64,000 bases of DNA. Source: Dehalococcoidia bacterium. GTDB lineage: Bacteria; Chloroflexota; Dehalococcoidia; UBA2979. A model generated the notes under the pieces. It worked only from the letters and a program-made list of their open reading frames with translations, had not been told where the DNA came from and did not search any database. Location: NCBI GenBank assembly GCA_009379925.1, contig WHSU01000015.1:1-64000 (forward strand), read 5' to 3'. Numbering within the stretch: position 1 is the first letter of the stretch; each line of letters begins with the position of its first letter. The translations under genes were made by a program, and so were the position numbers. Of this stretch, positions 8,757 through 17,199 are shown in pieces.

Positions 8757-9567
8757 CACCCAACAGGAGACGACGGTCCTCGAACCGCTGGCGACGGCCA
8801 CCTTCATCACCACGGTGGCGCGCGTCGAGCACATCGCGCGGTCGTTCGTCCGCATCACGTTCGCGGGCGGCGACCTCGAGCACTTCCAAAGCGTCGGCCC
8901 GGACCAGTTTCTCTACCTGCTCCTGCCGCCGCCCGGCCGCCGGCAACTCACCATCGACGCCGGGTTCACCTGGGACCAGTACCGCGACATGCCCGAGCAG
9001 GACCGGCCAGTCGGCGCGTATTACACCGTGCGCCACCACCGCCCCGAGGTTGCGGAGCTGGACATCGATGTCTTCCTGCACGCGGAACGCGGCCCGGCCT
9101 CCGGCTGGGCGGCGACGGCGCAGCCGGGCGACCCGGTCGCGCTATGGGGACCGCGGATCGCCTACGCGCCGCCCGCGGACACCGCGTCCCTCTTGCTCCT
9201 CGCCGACGAGGCCGGGATCCCGGCGCTGGCGTCGATCCTCGAGTCGCTTGCGCCAGGTACCCCGGCGCGCGCCTTCATCGAGGTCTCGGAGGCAGCCGAC
9301 GAGCAGTCGCTCCTCGCCGCGACGGACGCCGATGTGACATGGCTGCACCGCAATGGCCGCGAGCCCGGCGGCCCGACCCTCCTCCTCGATGCCGTGCGCG
9401 ACCTCGATCTCGCACCCACCGGCGTCTACGCCTGGGGCGGCGGCGAGATCCGCGCGATGAACGACCTGCGTCGCTACCTGCGGCAGGAGTGCGGCCTCGC
9501 CCGGACGGCGACGAGTCTGGTCGGGTACTGGCGGCACCCGCACCACACGGAGGACGCGCAGGAGTAG
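8749..9567 (+). CDS. Siderophore-interacting protein (FAD-dependent ferric-siderophore reductase, ViuB/SIP family)
   Basis: This 272-residue SIP-family protein is a second, flavin-based route to reduce ferric siderophores. Visible features are the FAD-binding barrel with GAYYTVRHHRPE (89-100), the HAERGPASGWA block (111-121), LLLADEAGIPALASILESL (148-166) at the NAD(P)H-binding domain, and the C-terminal WGGGEIRAMNDLRRYLR typical of SIPs. It overlaps fhuF-like by 8 nt. SIP and FhuF enzymes usually represent alternative strategies, so having both in one operon suggests chemically different siderophores, in line with three binding proteins. Confidence 0.93.
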   Translation: MTDTQQETTVLEPLATATFITTVARVEHIARSFVRITFAGGDLEHFQSVGPDQFLYLLLPPPGRRQLTIDAGFTWDQYRDMPEQDRPVGAYYTVRHHRPEVAELDIDVFLHAERGPASGWAATAQPGDPVALWGPRIAYAPPADTASLLLLADEAGIPALASILESLAPGTPARAFIEVSEAADEQSLLAATDADVTWLHRNGREPGGPTLLLDAVRDLDLAPTGVYAWGGGEIRAMNDLRRYLRQECGLARTATSLVGYWRHPHHTEDAQE

Positions 9568-9709
9568 TCGGCGGTCCGCGCTGCACCGTCGCGCGGACAA
9601 TTCGATGCGTCCCTCGCCTGGATGGCTCCGCCGCAAGGCGGTGCGTCCCATGTCGCCGGACGGCGGCCACATGGCCGCCACCCGCGACACAGCCGGCCCT
9701 ATTCTCGAC

Positions 9710-9730
9710 TACTCAGAGTCTGAGTATGAT
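9710..9730 (+). promoter_or_regulatory. Palindromic operator overlapping the methyltransferase promoter
   Basis: TACTCAGAGTCTGAGTA (9710-9726) is a perfect 17-bp palindrome. It runs into a -10 element TATGAT (9725-9730), with TTCTCG (9702-9707) at -35 spacing. The pattern TACTC-N7-GAGTATGAT recurs in front of padR at 10690-10710, so both are probably bound by the PadR protein. This is inference from the shared sequence. Confidence 0.65.
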
Positions 9731-9805
9731 ACTGGTTCGGTTGAAGTGCCTGCGTTTGCGCGGCCGCTGGACGAGTCAGCGACCCACGATGGAAGAGGCG
9801 CCGCG

Positions 9806-10645
9806 ATGACACGTCCTACCCACGCCCTCCGCCCTGATGCGTCCGCAGCCTTCGCCGCGTACCGGGAAATGGTCGAAGCGCACCGGGAACAGGTCGGTCG
9901 ACTCGCCGAGGAACTGCAGCAGGGCGACGAGTTCTTGCGCGCGCGGGTCAACTCCTTCCGGCCGGGTGTCCTCGAAATCGAGGAGTGGGAGCACGTCGCG
10001 GCGCTGGCGCGGCCCGAGGACGCCTGGCTCGACATCGGAGCCGGCGCCGGGCGGTTCGTGGTGCCGCTGAGCGCGCGCGTCGCGCGGGTGATCGCCATCG
10101 AGTCATCCGCGGTGATGCGCGAGGCGCTGGCAGAGGCGACATCCGACCTCCCGAACGTCGACATCCTCGACCTGCGCTGGCCACCGCGCGACGACGCCGG
10201 ACCGCGGGGAAACGTGGCCCTGGCGGCGAATGTGCTGTACGACGCGACGGAGCTGGAGTCCTTCCTCGAGGCGATGGAACGGCACGCCGACACCAGCGTG
10301 GTCGTCGTCTCGGACCGGGCGCCTCGCACGCCGGACCCGGAGATCTGGGAAGCGCTCTTCGGCGAGGCGTACCGTCCACTGCCCGCGCTTCGCGAGTTGT
10401 TGGCGGTGCTCGGGGCACTCGGGCGCCGCTTCGAGATGCGCACGGAGCCTGCGGCGCCGGTCCCTCCCGTGCCGCTCGATGTCGGGCATCGCCAGATGCG
10501 GTGGCGGTACGGCCTCGCCGAGGGCTCGGAGCGAGATCGCCGGCTGCGGGAGTCGCTCATCGAGCGGTACGGCACGCCCGGCGAGATGCTCGCGCTGCCG
10601 CCGCGACGCGCCTTCACCGCCGTCGTGTGGTGGCAGTCATCCTGA
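9806..10645 (+). CDS. Class I SAM-dependent methyltransferase
   Basis: The chosen ATG at 9806 has GGAAGAGG seven bases upstream and gives 279 residues. The frame is open farther upstream to 9605, but that part crosses the promoter. Motif I is LDIGAGAG (75-82), followed by VIAIESS (96-102) for the adenosyl ribose-binding acidic residue, and NVALAANVLYDATELESFL as a motif IV/post-IV region. The N-terminal helix region (20-70) is unlike standard small methyltransferases, and the substrate is unknown. Its promoter carries the same palindrome as padR, so it is a likely member of that regulon. Confidence 0.7.
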   Translation: MTRPTHALRPDASAAFAAYREMVEAHREQVGRLAEELQQGDEFLRARVNSFRPGVLEIEEWEHVAALARPEDAWLDIGAGAGRFVVPLSARVARVIAIESSAVMREALAEATSDLPNVDILDLRWPPRDDAGPRGNVALAANVLYDATELESFLEAMERHADTSVVVVSDRAPRTPDPEIWEALFGEAYRPLPALRELLAVLGALGRRFEMRTEPAAPVPPVPLDVGHRQMRWRYGLAEGSERDRRLRESLIERYGTPGEMLALPPRRAFTAVVWWQSS

Positions 10646-10682
10646 GCGCGGTCGCGGTGGACGCAACGGAGAAGCCGCGACG

Positions 10683-10718
10683 TTGACAATACTCACGCCC
10701 CGAGTATGATTCGCCTCC
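10683..10718 (+). promoter_or_regulatory. padR-modABC promoter with embedded palindromic operator
   Basis: TTGACA (10683-10688), a 16-bp spacer and TATGAT (10705-10710) form a near-consensus promoter. The spacer and -10 are covered by the inverted repeat ATACTC-N7-GAGTAT (10689-10707), the same design as at 9710. The start codon lies only 8 bases after the -10, so the transcript probably begins at or next to the ATG and is leaderless. Binding here should repress by blocking RNA polymerase. Confidence 0.75.
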
Positions 10719-11288
10719 ATGCTCGAACATCCTGCGCCACCGTTCGATCCGACACCTAAGTCGATCGGGGCGCTCAAGCCGCTTGAATACGCACTGCTGG
10801 GGTTGCTCAGCGAGCAACCATCCCACGGGTACGTGCTGCAGCAGGCGTTCTCGGAGAGCGCCGACCTCGGCGCGGTGATCCGTGTCGAGGCGCCGACCCT
10901 CTACGCCGCGCTGAAGGAGCTGGCCGCGCGTGGGCTGATCGCCGGTCACGAGGTCAAGCGCGGCAGCCGTCCCGCACGCACGGTCTTCGAACTCACCGCC
11001 GATGGGAGCACCGCGCTCGAGGAGTGGCTGACGGCGCCCGTGGAGCGGCTCCGCGAGATCCGCCTCGACTTCCTGCTGAAGCTGTACTTCCTGCGCCGGC
11101 GTGGCGCCGACAGCGCGCGCGCACTCGTCGACGCCCAGGTCGCGGCGTGCCACCGCTACCTAGCGCGGTTGGAGGCCTGGACGGCGGAGCTTCCCCTCGA
11201 CAGCTGGGTCTACCTCGTGGCCGAGTCGCGAGTCGTCGCCGCGCGCGGCACGCTCGAGTGGCTTCGCTCGTTCCGCGGTCGGGTCTGA
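10719..11288 (+). CDS. PadR-family transcriptional regulator
   Basis: The 189-residue protein has the PadR winged helix: LKPLEYALLGLLSEQPSHGYVLQQ (about 19-42), then VEAPTLYAALKELAARGLI (56-74) as recognition helix and turn, and the wing GSRPARTVFELTADGSTALEEWL. The C-terminal half is the helical dimerisation domain. No ribosome binding site precedes ATG 10719 and the -10 box is adjacent, consistent with a leaderless mRNA. Its stop codon overlaps the modA start (TGATG), so it is co-expressed with molybdate transport. It probably represses itself, modABC and the upstream methyltransferase, although the inducer is unknown. Confidence 0.92.
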   Translation: MLEHPAPPFDPTPKSIGALKPLEYALLGLLSEQPSHGYVLQQAFSESADLGAVIRVEAPTLYAALKELAARGLIAGHEVKRGSRPARTVFELTADGSTALEEWLTAPVERLREIRLDFLLKLYFLRRRGADSARALVDAQVAACHRYLARLEAWTAELPLDSWVYLVAESRVVAARGTLEWLRSFRGRV

Positions 11289-12145
11289 TGTCCGTAGTAG
11301 CCCGCCGTGGGGCGAGGCGGCGCTGGCTGTGGCTGCTGCCGCTGGCCGCCACCGCGGCGATGCTCGGGGCCTGCGGGGACGACGCCAACGAGACCCCGAC
11401 CGCGACCATGACCGCTAGCGCGCCGACCCCAGGCGGCACGCTGAGCGTGTTCGCCGCGGCGTCCCTGTCCGAGGCGTTCCGGGCGATTGGCAACGCCTTC
11501 GAAGCGGAGCACCCGGACGTGTCGGTGGAGTTCAACTTCGCCGGGTCAAGCGCGCTCGCCACGCAGGTCGAGCAGGCCGCACCCTCCGATGTCTTCGCGA
11601 GCGCGAACATGGAGCAGATGCAGCGGCTCGTCGATGCCGACCTGATCACGAGCGATCCGCGGGTCTTCGCCCAGAACCTGCCGGTGATCGTGGTGCCGGC
11701 CGACAACCCGGGCGAGGTCTCCTCGGCCGCAGACCTGGCGGACTCCGGGCTGAGCCTGGTGCTCGCGCTCGAGGACGTACCGGCCGGCCAGTACGCGCGC
11801 GACGTGTTCGCGAACCTGGCCGGCGAGCCCGAATACGGCGCCGGCTTCGAGGAGGAGGTCCTCGACAACGTCGTCTCCTCCGAGGAGGACGTGCGCGCTG
11901 TGCTCGTCAAGGTGGAGCTTGGCGAGGCCGACGCGGGGGTGGTCTACAAGACCGACGCGGCGGTGACCCCCGGCACAGTGCGGGTGATCGAATTCCCGGT
12001 CGCGTCGAACGTGATCGCCAACTACCCGATCGCTGGGACGGCGGACACGGACAACCCGGAGGCCGCCGCAGCCTTCATCGACTTCGTGCTCGGCGAGACG
12101 GCGCAGGGCATTCTGACCGCCGCGGGCTTCGATCCGGCGCCATGA
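11288..12145 (+). CDS. modA: Molybdate ABC transporter substrate-binding lipoprotein
   Basis: This 285-residue protein binds molybdate or tungstate outside the membrane. The N-terminus has arginines, a hydrophobic stretch and lipobox LGAC with Cys29. The mature domain begins GTLSVFAAASLSEAFRAIGNAFE, a ModA hallmark, followed by FNFAGSSALATQVEQAAPSDVFASAN, which includes the oxyanion-binding Ser/Ala segments. Later blocks are SSEEDVRAVLVKVELGEADAGVVYKTDA and the C-terminal AAAFIDFVLGETAQGIL. ATG 11288 shares a base with the padR stop, and its own stop overlaps modB. Confidence 0.95.
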   Translation: MSVVARRGARRRWLWLLPLAATAAMLGACGDDANETPTATMTASAPTPGGTLSVFAAASLSEAFRAIGNAFEAEHPDVSVEFNFAGSSALATQVEQAAPSDVFASANMEQMQRLVDADLITSDPRVFAQNLPVIVVPADNPGEVSSAADLADSGLSLVLALEDVPAGQYARDVFANLAGEPEYGAGFEEEVLDNVVSSEEDVRAVLVKVELGEADAGVVYKTDAAVTPGTVRVIEFPVASNVIANYPIAGTADTDNPEAAAAFIDFVLGETAQGILTAAGFDPAP

Positions 12146-12978
12146 TGGGACGCCGAGGACCGCGGCACCGGCCCGATCAGCGGTCTCTGTACACCGGATT
12201 CGCTGCGCCGGCGGCCCTCGCGCTCCTCTTCCTCGGCGTACCGCTGGTAGCGCTGGCCTACGAGGCGGCGACCAGCGGCGGCATCGGCGACAGGCTCACG
12301 AGCGACGAGACGCTGGCCGCGCTGCGCCTCTCCCTGATCACCAGCACGCTCACGCTTGTCCTGGCGCTGCTGCTCGTCACACCGCTCGCCTACCTCCTGG
12401 CGCGGGCGGACTTCCCCGGCAAGCGGCTCGTCGACACCCTGATCGACCTGCCGCTCGTCCTGCCGCCGACCGTAGCCGGCGTTGCGCTGCTGGTCGCCTT
12501 CGGGCGGCGCGGCGTGCTGGGCCCGTCGCTCGAGGCGAGCGGGATTGAGCTGGCGTTCACGACAGCGGCGGTGATCGTCGCGCAACTCTTCGTGTCCGCC
12601 CCCTTCCTCGCGCGCAGTCTCAAGGCCGGGTTCGAGGCCGTCGACCCGGCGTACGAAGCCGTCTCCGCGACGCTCGGAATCTCCGCGTTGCGCACGTTCT
12701 GGCGCATCTCCCTGCCGCTGGCGCGTCCAGCTCTGATCAGCGGCTCCGTGCTCTGCTGGTCGCGGGCGCTGGGCGAGCTTGGGGCGACGCTGATCTTCGC
12801 CGGGAACTTCGAGGGCCGCACCCAGACGATGCCGCTCGCGATCATCACCGCCTTCCAATCGTCGAGCGGGCTCGCGGGGGCGATGGCGCTGTCCGTGATC
12901 CTCGTGGGCGTCGCGTTCGTCCTGCTGCTGCTCATGCGCCTCACGACGGTCGACCCGGGCCGGCAGGCCGGCGGCTGA
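12142..12978 (+). CDS. modB: Molybdate ABC transporter permease
   Basis: This inner-membrane permease of about 278 residues has five to six hydrophobic segments. The cytoplasmic EAA loop, which couples to ModC, reads EAVSATLGISALRTFWRISLP. The segment VDTLIDLPLVLPPTVAGVALL is also characteristic of ModB. It starts inside the modA stop (ATGA overlap at 12142-12145, with a second in-frame ATG at 12145). Its end lies 4 nt before modC, so modABC is one coupled unit. Confidence 0.95.
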   Translation: MMGRRGPRHRPDQRSLYTGFAAPAALALLFLGVPLVALAYEAATSGGIGDRLTSDETLAALRLSLITSTLTLVLALLLVTPLAYLLARADFPGKRLVDTLIDLPLVLPPTVAGVALLVAFGRRGVLGPSLEASGIELAFTTAAVIVAQLFVSAPFLARSLKAGFEAVDPAYEAVSATLGISALRTFWRISLPLARPALISGSVLCWSRALGELGATLIFAGNFEGRTQTMPLAIITAFQSSSGLAGAMALSVILVGVAFVLLLLMRLTTVDPGRQAGG

Positions 12979-12982
12979 GCGC

Positions 12983-14068
12983 GTGCTAAACGTCGACATC
13001 GCGCTCCGCGTCGGTTCCTTCGACCTCGAGATCGCATTCGCGATCGACCGCGAACTACTGGTGCTGTTCGGGCCGTCGGGCTCCGGCAAGAGCATGACGC
13101 TCGGCGCGATTGCCGGGCTTCGCACGCCGCAGCGTGGTCGCATCGAGGTAGGTGAGCGCGTTGTCTTCGACAGTGCCACCGGTCTGAACCTGCCGCCTCA
13201 GCGTCGAAACGTTGGGTACGTGGTGCAGCAGCTCGCACTGTTCCCGCATCTCGATGTCGCCAGGAACATCGCGTACGGCCTCGGAGGGCTCAGCCGGGCG
13301 GCAAGGCGGCAACGTGTCGAGGAGCTGCTGGCGCTGCTCAAGCTCGATGGCCTTGCCGGGCGAATGCCGGCGCAGCTCTCGGGCGGGCAGCAGCAGCGGG
13401 TCGCGCTGGCCAGGGCCCTCGCACGGCCGACCGACGTGTTGCTGCTCGACGAGCCGTTCTCCGCGCTGGACGAGGCGCTGCGCGCCGATCTACGCATCGA
13501 GCTGTTGCGCCTCCGCCAGGAGCTAGCGTTGCCGGTGGTGTTCGTAACGCACGACCTCCGCGAGGCGCACCTGCTGGGCGACCGCATCGCCGTGCTGGAC
13601 CAGGGGCGGGTGCTGCAGTTTGGTCCGCGCGAGGAGGTGTTTCGCACACCCACGTCTCGGCGTGTCGCCGAGCTGACGGGTGCGCAGAACATCTTTCGCG
13701 GTCGGGCGTTCAACGGCCGGCTGGAGGCGGGGGGGCTGCCCCTGCGCGCCAACCTTCCCGACGCCATCGCGGGCGACATCGAGATCGCGATCCGCGCTGA
13801 ACTCTGCAACCTGCGCCGGCTCGATCCGGATAGCGAACTACCGGAGAACTGCTACGTCGCACGAGTGACTGCCAACCTGGCGTTCGGGAGCATGCACCTG
13901 CTCCGCCTGGAGCCCGAGGGTCACGGCGTGCCGATCGAGATCGAGATCGCCGCACGTCCGTACGAAGTGCTCGGTGTCCACTCGCAGGACCGGTGGGTGG
14001 TGGAACTGCCCGCCGACGACCTCTACGTCTTCGCCGCGTCCCCCGAGGAGGCTGCGCCGCTGCGGTGA
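12983..14068 (+). CDS. modC: Molybdate ABC transporter ATP-binding protein
   Basis: A GTG start gives 361 residues. The ATPase domain has Walker A GPSGSGKS (30-37), Q-loop QQLALFPHL, signature LSGGQ (132-136), Walker B LLLDEP (153-158) and H190. From about residue 240 a C-terminal TOBE/regulatory domain follows (GAQNIFRGRAFNGRLEAGG and AIRAELCNL), as in ModC, where it can bind molybdate and inhibit transport. Methionine follows the Walker A serine where Thr is common, which is tolerated in the family. It is the last gene of padR-modABC. Confidence 0.94.
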   Translation: MLNVDIALRVGSFDLEIAFAIDRELLVLFGPSGSGKSMTLGAIAGLRTPQRGRIEVGERVVFDSATGLNLPPQRRNVGYVVQQLALFPHLDVARNIAYGLGGLSRAARRQRVEELLALLKLDGLAGRMPAQLSGGQQQRVALARALARPTDVLLLDEPFSALDEALRADLRIELLRLRQELALPVVFVTHDLREAHLLGDRIAVLDQGRVLQFGPREEVFRTPTSRRVAELTGAQNIFRGRAFNGRLEAGGLPLRANLPDAIAGDIEIAIRAELCNLRRLDPDSELPENCYVARVTANLAFGSMHLLRLEPEGHGVPIEIEIAARPYEVLGVHSQDRWVVELPADDLYVFAASPEEAAPLR

Positions 14069-14076
14069 TGCGTGGA

Positions 14077-14093
14077 CGGGCCTCGATGGCCCG
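14077..14093. terminator. Hairpin between convergent modC and the secreted-protein gene
   Basis: CGGGCC (14077-14082) and GGCCCG (14088-14093) can pair around the loop TCGAT. It lies between two convergent genes, the natural place for a bidirectional terminator. There is no T-run, so intrinsic termination would be weak. Confidence 0.4.
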
Positions 14094-14098
14094 GGGGG

Positions 14099-15139
14099 CT
14101 ACTGGTAGACGATGTAGTCGGGCGGACGGTCGAGGGCCATGAGGTCATCCGGCTGGATCAACGGCTCGTCCCAGCGGTAGAAGAGCTTGATGGCCGGGCG
14201 CTCGGAATACTCCGCCAGCGCATAGCGCTCGTATCCCTCCAGCTTCGGCCACGGCGCGCCGTAGCCGTCCATGTCTACGCTGACCTCCACCTCCGGGACG
14301 TCATCGAAGTCGGCGGTGTCCGCCAGCATCTCCGGACGGAACTGGTGCAGCACCAGCACCTTGGGCGGCAAGCCGTGCTCCCGCACGAGGTCGGCGAGGT
14401 AGCCCTGCACCTCGTTCACGTCCGCAGCACCCAGCGTGCCGATCACGACGCCGGGCGCGGCGCCGTACGACCTGGTGGCGAACTCCGGGTCGAGCGCCAG
14501 GTGGACGAACGGCTCCTCGAGGAACCGCTCCAGCCGCTGTACGTCGGTCAGGGGCGTCGACCAGCCGATCTGCAGGTCGAGGAATAGCAGCAGTCCGTGT
14601 TCTCGCGCCGCCGCCACATACGGCTCGATCACCTCGGGCGGCATGCGCTCCAGGTAGAGTCCGTCCGGCATCGGGTCGCGCTGCGCGACATCGACGATGA
14701 GGTGCAGCGCGGGGATGACGTCCTGGTCGCCGTTAAGCGCGTCGTACTCGGCGGCCAGCGCGCGCAGCTCGGCGACCGCGTCATCGATGTCCTCGTGCGC
14801 GCCGAGTTCGCCCATGACCGCGACGCCGGGGTGGCCGTAGAAGGAGACGACGAGCGCGTCCTGGAAGTACGAGCGGGGTGGAACGGCTTCGACGGGCTCG
14901 GGTCCCGCCATTTGCCCCACCGGCTCGGGACCGGCGAGACGCGGAGCGCGCGCCAGCAGGAAGCTGAGGTCGATCTGGATCAGGATCGGTCGGGGTCCGT
15001 CCGGCGCCACCACCAGCGGGGGCGGCAGGGCTGGTGCGGCGGCGCTCGTCGTCCCGGGGAGAGCAGCAACGACGAGTGCGAGGAAGAGCACCACGGTCAG
15101 CGCGGCGTGCCGGGCGGCACGTCGAGAGGTCATGGTCAT
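14099..15139 (-). CDS. Secreted protein of unknown function
   Basis: The 346-residue protein starts with a classic Sec signal peptide: a charged MTMTSRRAARHA, a hydrophobic core to about residue 28, and a likely cleavage after TTSAAA. A Pro-rich mature N-terminus contains a short internal duplication (AGPEPVGQM/AGPEPVEA). The main domain alternates predicted strands and helices (DALVVSFYGHPGVAVMGEL, HGLLLFLDLQIGW, GVVIGTLGAADVNEV, PPKVLVLHQFRPEML), which suggests a TIM-barrel-like fold. I do not recognise a family or catalytic residues. It is convergent with modC and divergent from the HDOD gene. Confidence 0.6.
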   Translation of the reverse strand: MTMTSRRAARHAALTVVLFLALVVAALPGTTSAAAPALPPPLVVAPDGPRPILIQIDLSFLLARAPRLAGPEPVGQMAGPEPVEAVPPRSYFQDALVVSFYGHPGVAVMGELGAHEDIDDAVAELRALAAEYDALNGDQDVIPALHLIVDVAQRDPMPDGLYLERMPPEVIEPYVAAAREHGLLLFLDLQIGWSTPLTDVQRLERFLEEPFVHLALDPEFATRSYGAAPGVVIGTLGAADVNEVQGYLADLVREHGLPPKVLVLHQFRPEMLADTADFDDVPEVEVSVDMDGYGAPWPKLEGYERYALAEYSERPAIKLFYRWDEPLIQPDDLMALDRPPDYIVYQ

Positions 15140-15316
15140 CCTGGCTCCCGCACCAGCCCACCGCGCAGGACGACCTTACAGCAATGAGGCACATGCGTAA
15201 ACACCTGAGCATTTCTTAGCACCTCTCCACTGTTCAAGGACATCCCTCGACCGATGCTCACATCGAACGACGGATGAGGAAGCGCACGGACGACGCTGCT
15301 CTACACCACCGCGAAC

Positions 15317-16093
15317 GTGGATCCGCTGGTCAAGCGGGTCCTGGCGGCACACGAGCCGCCGGCATCGCTCAGGGCGCTGCTCGCGCTACGCGAGCACGAG
15401 CCCTTCGCACCACAGGCGCTGGCGCGCGTCGTGAGCCAGGCCCCACTGATCGTCGAGCGCATCCGCCTGGGCTACGCGGCCCCCACCGCCGTGGCGGACT
15501 ACGGCAATCGCCGCCCGTACACGGTGCGCGACGCGATCGCGGACACGGTAGGCCCCGACCTACTGCGCCACGAGTCGGCTGCGTCCTGGGAGTGGACGTA
15601 CGTGGTGGCCGCGTACACGACGGTGCTGGCCGAAGCCCTCCAGCGCCACACCGACGACGCATTCGCGGCCGGGTTGCTGCTCAACGCGTCGCGACTGCTC
15701 ATGCTCCACCACGCCACGGACGACACCGAGCGGGCGCTGGAACGCGCGCGCCAGTCGAGCATCCCGGTCGCGCAGGCGGAGCGAGACACGCTCGGCTACT
15801 CGCACCTCGAGTTCGGGCGCGCGCTCGCGGAGGCGTGGGGGCTACCGGGCAGCATCCAACCGGCGTTCGACGAGGACGCCGACCCGGAGAGTCTGTCCGG
15901 GCTGCTGCGTCGCGCCGAGCGGATCGCCTGGCAACACGGCATGGACGACCCACGCGGCGTGCGGCCCGCCGCCGGCGCGCTGGAAGAGCGCGCGCCGGCC
16001 CTCGACGCCTTCCGCGAGAGCCGGCAGGCGGCGGGTGGCGTGCTGGCACGGTTGCGCGGGTTCATGGCCGCCGCGCACATCGAGTTCCAGTAG
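15317..16093 (+). CDS. HDOD-domain-like signalling protein
   Basis: A GTG start at 15317 gives 258 residues. The layout matches HDOD domains, which are HD-superfamily folds without the metal-binding HD pair: LARVVSQAPLIVERI (selection of early helices), TVRDAIADTVGPDLL, then FAAGLLLNASRLLMLHH, which takes the place of the usual LHDIG segment, and a late YSHLEFGRALAEAWGLP. Such proteins act as regulatory scaffolds in bacterial signalling. No ribosome binding site is obvious at the GTG. The HD-GYP-like gene at 17349 may act in the same pathway, which is inference. Confidence 0.65.
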   Translation: MDPLVKRVLAAHEPPASLRALLALREHEPFAPQALARVVSQAPLIVERIRLGYAAPTAVADYGNRRPYTVRDAIADTVGPDLLRHESAASWEWTYVVAAYTTVLAEALQRHTDDAFAAGLLLNASRLLMLHHATDDTERALERARQSSIPVAQAERDTLGYSHLEFGRALAEAWGLPGSIQPAFDEDADPESLSGLLRRAERIAWQHGMDDPRGVRPAAGALEERAPALDAFRESRQAAGGVLARLRGFMAAAHIEFQ

Positions 16094-16113
16094 CCGCCCC
16101 GGGCGCGTCCAGC

Positions 16114-17199
16114 CTATTCCGAACCGATCTCCAGCACGGAGCGCGCCACCTCTCCGCTCTTCAGCGTGTCGAATGCCTCGTTGATCTGGTCCAGTGGGAA
16201 GCGCTTCGTGACCAAGCCATCGAGGTCGAGTTTGCCCTGCTGGTAGAGCGCCATGATGTGCGGCATGTCTACGTGGAACCGCGCGGAGCCGTAGAAGGAG
16301 CCCTTGAAGGTCTTCTCGTCCAGCCAGATCATCCCGGGCAGCTCGATCTGGTCCATCGCCGGGACCATCCCGACAACGACCGCGGTGCCGCCTCGGCGGG
16401 CCATGTCGTAGGCCTGGCGCGCCGTCTGCTTGAGGCCGATCGCCTCGAAGGCGAAGTCCACTCCACCACCGGTGAGGTCCTTGGCCGTCTTCACCGCGTC
16501 GCCCTCGCCGGGGTTCACGCCGTCTGTGGCCCCGAACTGCTTCGCGACCGCGAGCTTATGCTCGACCAGGTCGACGGCGATGATCTGGCGCGCGCCGGCC
16601 AGCCGGGCGCTCTGGATGATGTTGAGCCGCACGCCGCCAGTGCCGATCACGGCCACCGTCGAGCCCGGCGTCACCTTCGCCGTGTTCACGACGGCCCCGT
16701 ACCCCGTCGTGACCGAGCAGCCGACGAGCGCGGCCACATCCATGCCGACACCGTCCGGCACCTTCACGAGCCCCGAGGCGGGCGTCAGCGAGTACTCCGC
16801 GAAGCCTCCGACGTTCGTCATCGCTGTCACTGCCGTCTCGTCGCGCCACAGCGTCGGCTGGTCGCGCCGTCGGGGCGTCGAGGGCGTCTGACAGAGGTTG
16901 GGACGAGCGGAGGAGCAGTATTCGCAGATGCCGCACGGCTGCACGAAGCCGACGATCACGCGGTCGCCCGCCTGCACGTTCGTCACGCCGGCGCCCACCT
17001 GCTCGACGACCCCAGCCACCTCGTGGCCCAGGACGGTCGGGACGCGCGCCGGGTACGTGCCCTCGATGAAGTGCAGGTCGGAGTGGCAGACGCCTGCCGC
17101 CACCACGCGGACCAGGGCCTCGCCGGTACCGGGCTCATCGATCCTGAGGTCATCGATGCTCAGCGGCGTGCGCGCCTCGTTCAGGACTGCTGCTTTCAT
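16114..17199 (-). CDS. Zinc-dependent alcohol dehydrogenase (MDR family)
   Basis: ATG 17199 with GGAGGGG upstream gives 361 residues. The catalytic zinc site begins GVCHSDLH (C38) and GHE (H59-E60), and the structural zinc lobe is C89-x2-C92-x2-C95-x7-C103. The Rossmann region is VIGTGGVRLNIIQSARLAGA; the third glycine of GxGxxG is replaced by Arg, which is unusual and might alter cofactor handling. An insertion TPSTPRRRDQPTLWRDETAV follows the structural lobe, as in the class-III-like, NDMA/mycothiol-type branch. It oxidises an alcohol with NAD(P); the substrate is not readable. Confidence 0.9.
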   Translation of the reverse strand: MKAAVLNEARTPLSIDDLRIDEPGTGEALVRVVAAGVCHSDLHFIEGTYPARVPTVLGHEVAGVVEQVGAGVTNVQAGDRVIVGFVQPCGICEYCSSARPNLCQTPSTPRRRDQPTLWRDETAVTAMTNVGGFAEYSLTPASGLVKVPDGVGMDVAALVGCSVTTGYGAVVNTAKVTPGSTVAVIGTGGVRLNIIQSARLAGARQIIAVDLVEHKLAVAKQFGATDGVNPGEGDAVKTAKDLTGGGVDFAFEAIGLKQTARQAYDMARRGGTAVVVGMVPAMDQIELPGMIWLDEKTFKGSFYGSARFHVDMPHIMALYQQGKLDLDGLVTKRFPLDQINEAFDTLKSGEVARSVLEIGSE

